A stretch of 64,000 bases of DNA from Baylisascaris procyonis (Eukaryota; Nematoda; Chromadorea; Rhabditida; Ascarididae), in contig JAZARR010000082.1 in the NCBI GenBank assembly GCA_037389465.1, positions 3,212,501-3,276,500 on the forward strand, written 5' to 3'. The position numbers and the translations under genes were made by a program. Shown here piece by piece: positions 63,887 to 64,000 of the stretch (its first letter is position 1; every line of letters starts with the position of its first letter). The notes under the pieces are model-generated. The model made no database searches, was not told where the DNA came from, and was given only the letters and a program-made list of their open reading frames with translations.

Positions 63887-64000
63887 AATTTCTACGATAG
63901 TCATGTGCAAACGGATTCCCGCGTCAGCACGTATCTAACAATCTGAAATTATCATATTGTTGGCGGGCTTATCTGCCGCGTTTTCCCATTTCTCTAAGCA

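Overview
This is AT-rich (about one third G+C by eye) eukaryotic nuclear DNA with spliced genes. Every gene I could assemble is split by introns that begin with GT and end in a short pyrimidine tract plus CAG or TAG (often TTTTCAG or TTTGCAG), with exons of about 60-300 nt. That, the (TA)n tracts and the lack of any prokaryotic layout point to an invertebrate, most likely a nematode. I cannot name the species. Exons were joined by hand: I required splice sites, matching intron phases and sensible peptide content.

Layout. (1) 1-3205, plus strand: the 3' end of a gene for a probable single-pass membrane protein with a Cys-rich segment, a membrane segment and a proline-rich tail; two phase-compatible donors would keep or remove the membrane segment. 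(2) About 5025-6310: a 33-bp degenerate minisatellite. (3) 8567-11647, plus: a four-exon gene for a small, probably secreted, unknown protein of about 169 residues. (4) 13514-14603, minus: the last two exons of a neuropeptide-like precursor with six NPY(S/A)W peptides between KR cleavage sites. (5) 17168-18130, plus: a frame-coherent but interrupted coding relic or multi-exon gene. (6) 18.5-29.9 kb: mostly non-coding, with repeats and weak exon candidates. (7) 29934-35793, minus: a homologue of MGME1, the mitochondrial genome maintenance exonuclease, recognised across seven exons, with one unresolved join. (8) 37560-42555, minus: a seven-exon gene that closes exactly to a 291-residue Ala/Gln/Pro-rich protein, with a weak resemblance to the N-terminal half of YLPM1/ZAP3. 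(9) 43-64 kb: no gene I can support, apart from a GC-rich patch at 45.9-46.2 kb and a few low-confidence exons; it is rich in T runs and microsatellites and could be intergenic or a very long intron.

The genes show no operon or pathway relationship. The most interesting items are the NPYSW peptide precursor, the membrane/soluble splice choice at the left edge, and an apparently dispersed repeat family (nine recognisable copies) with a (TCTG)-rich head and a conserved core ending near GAAATTTG.
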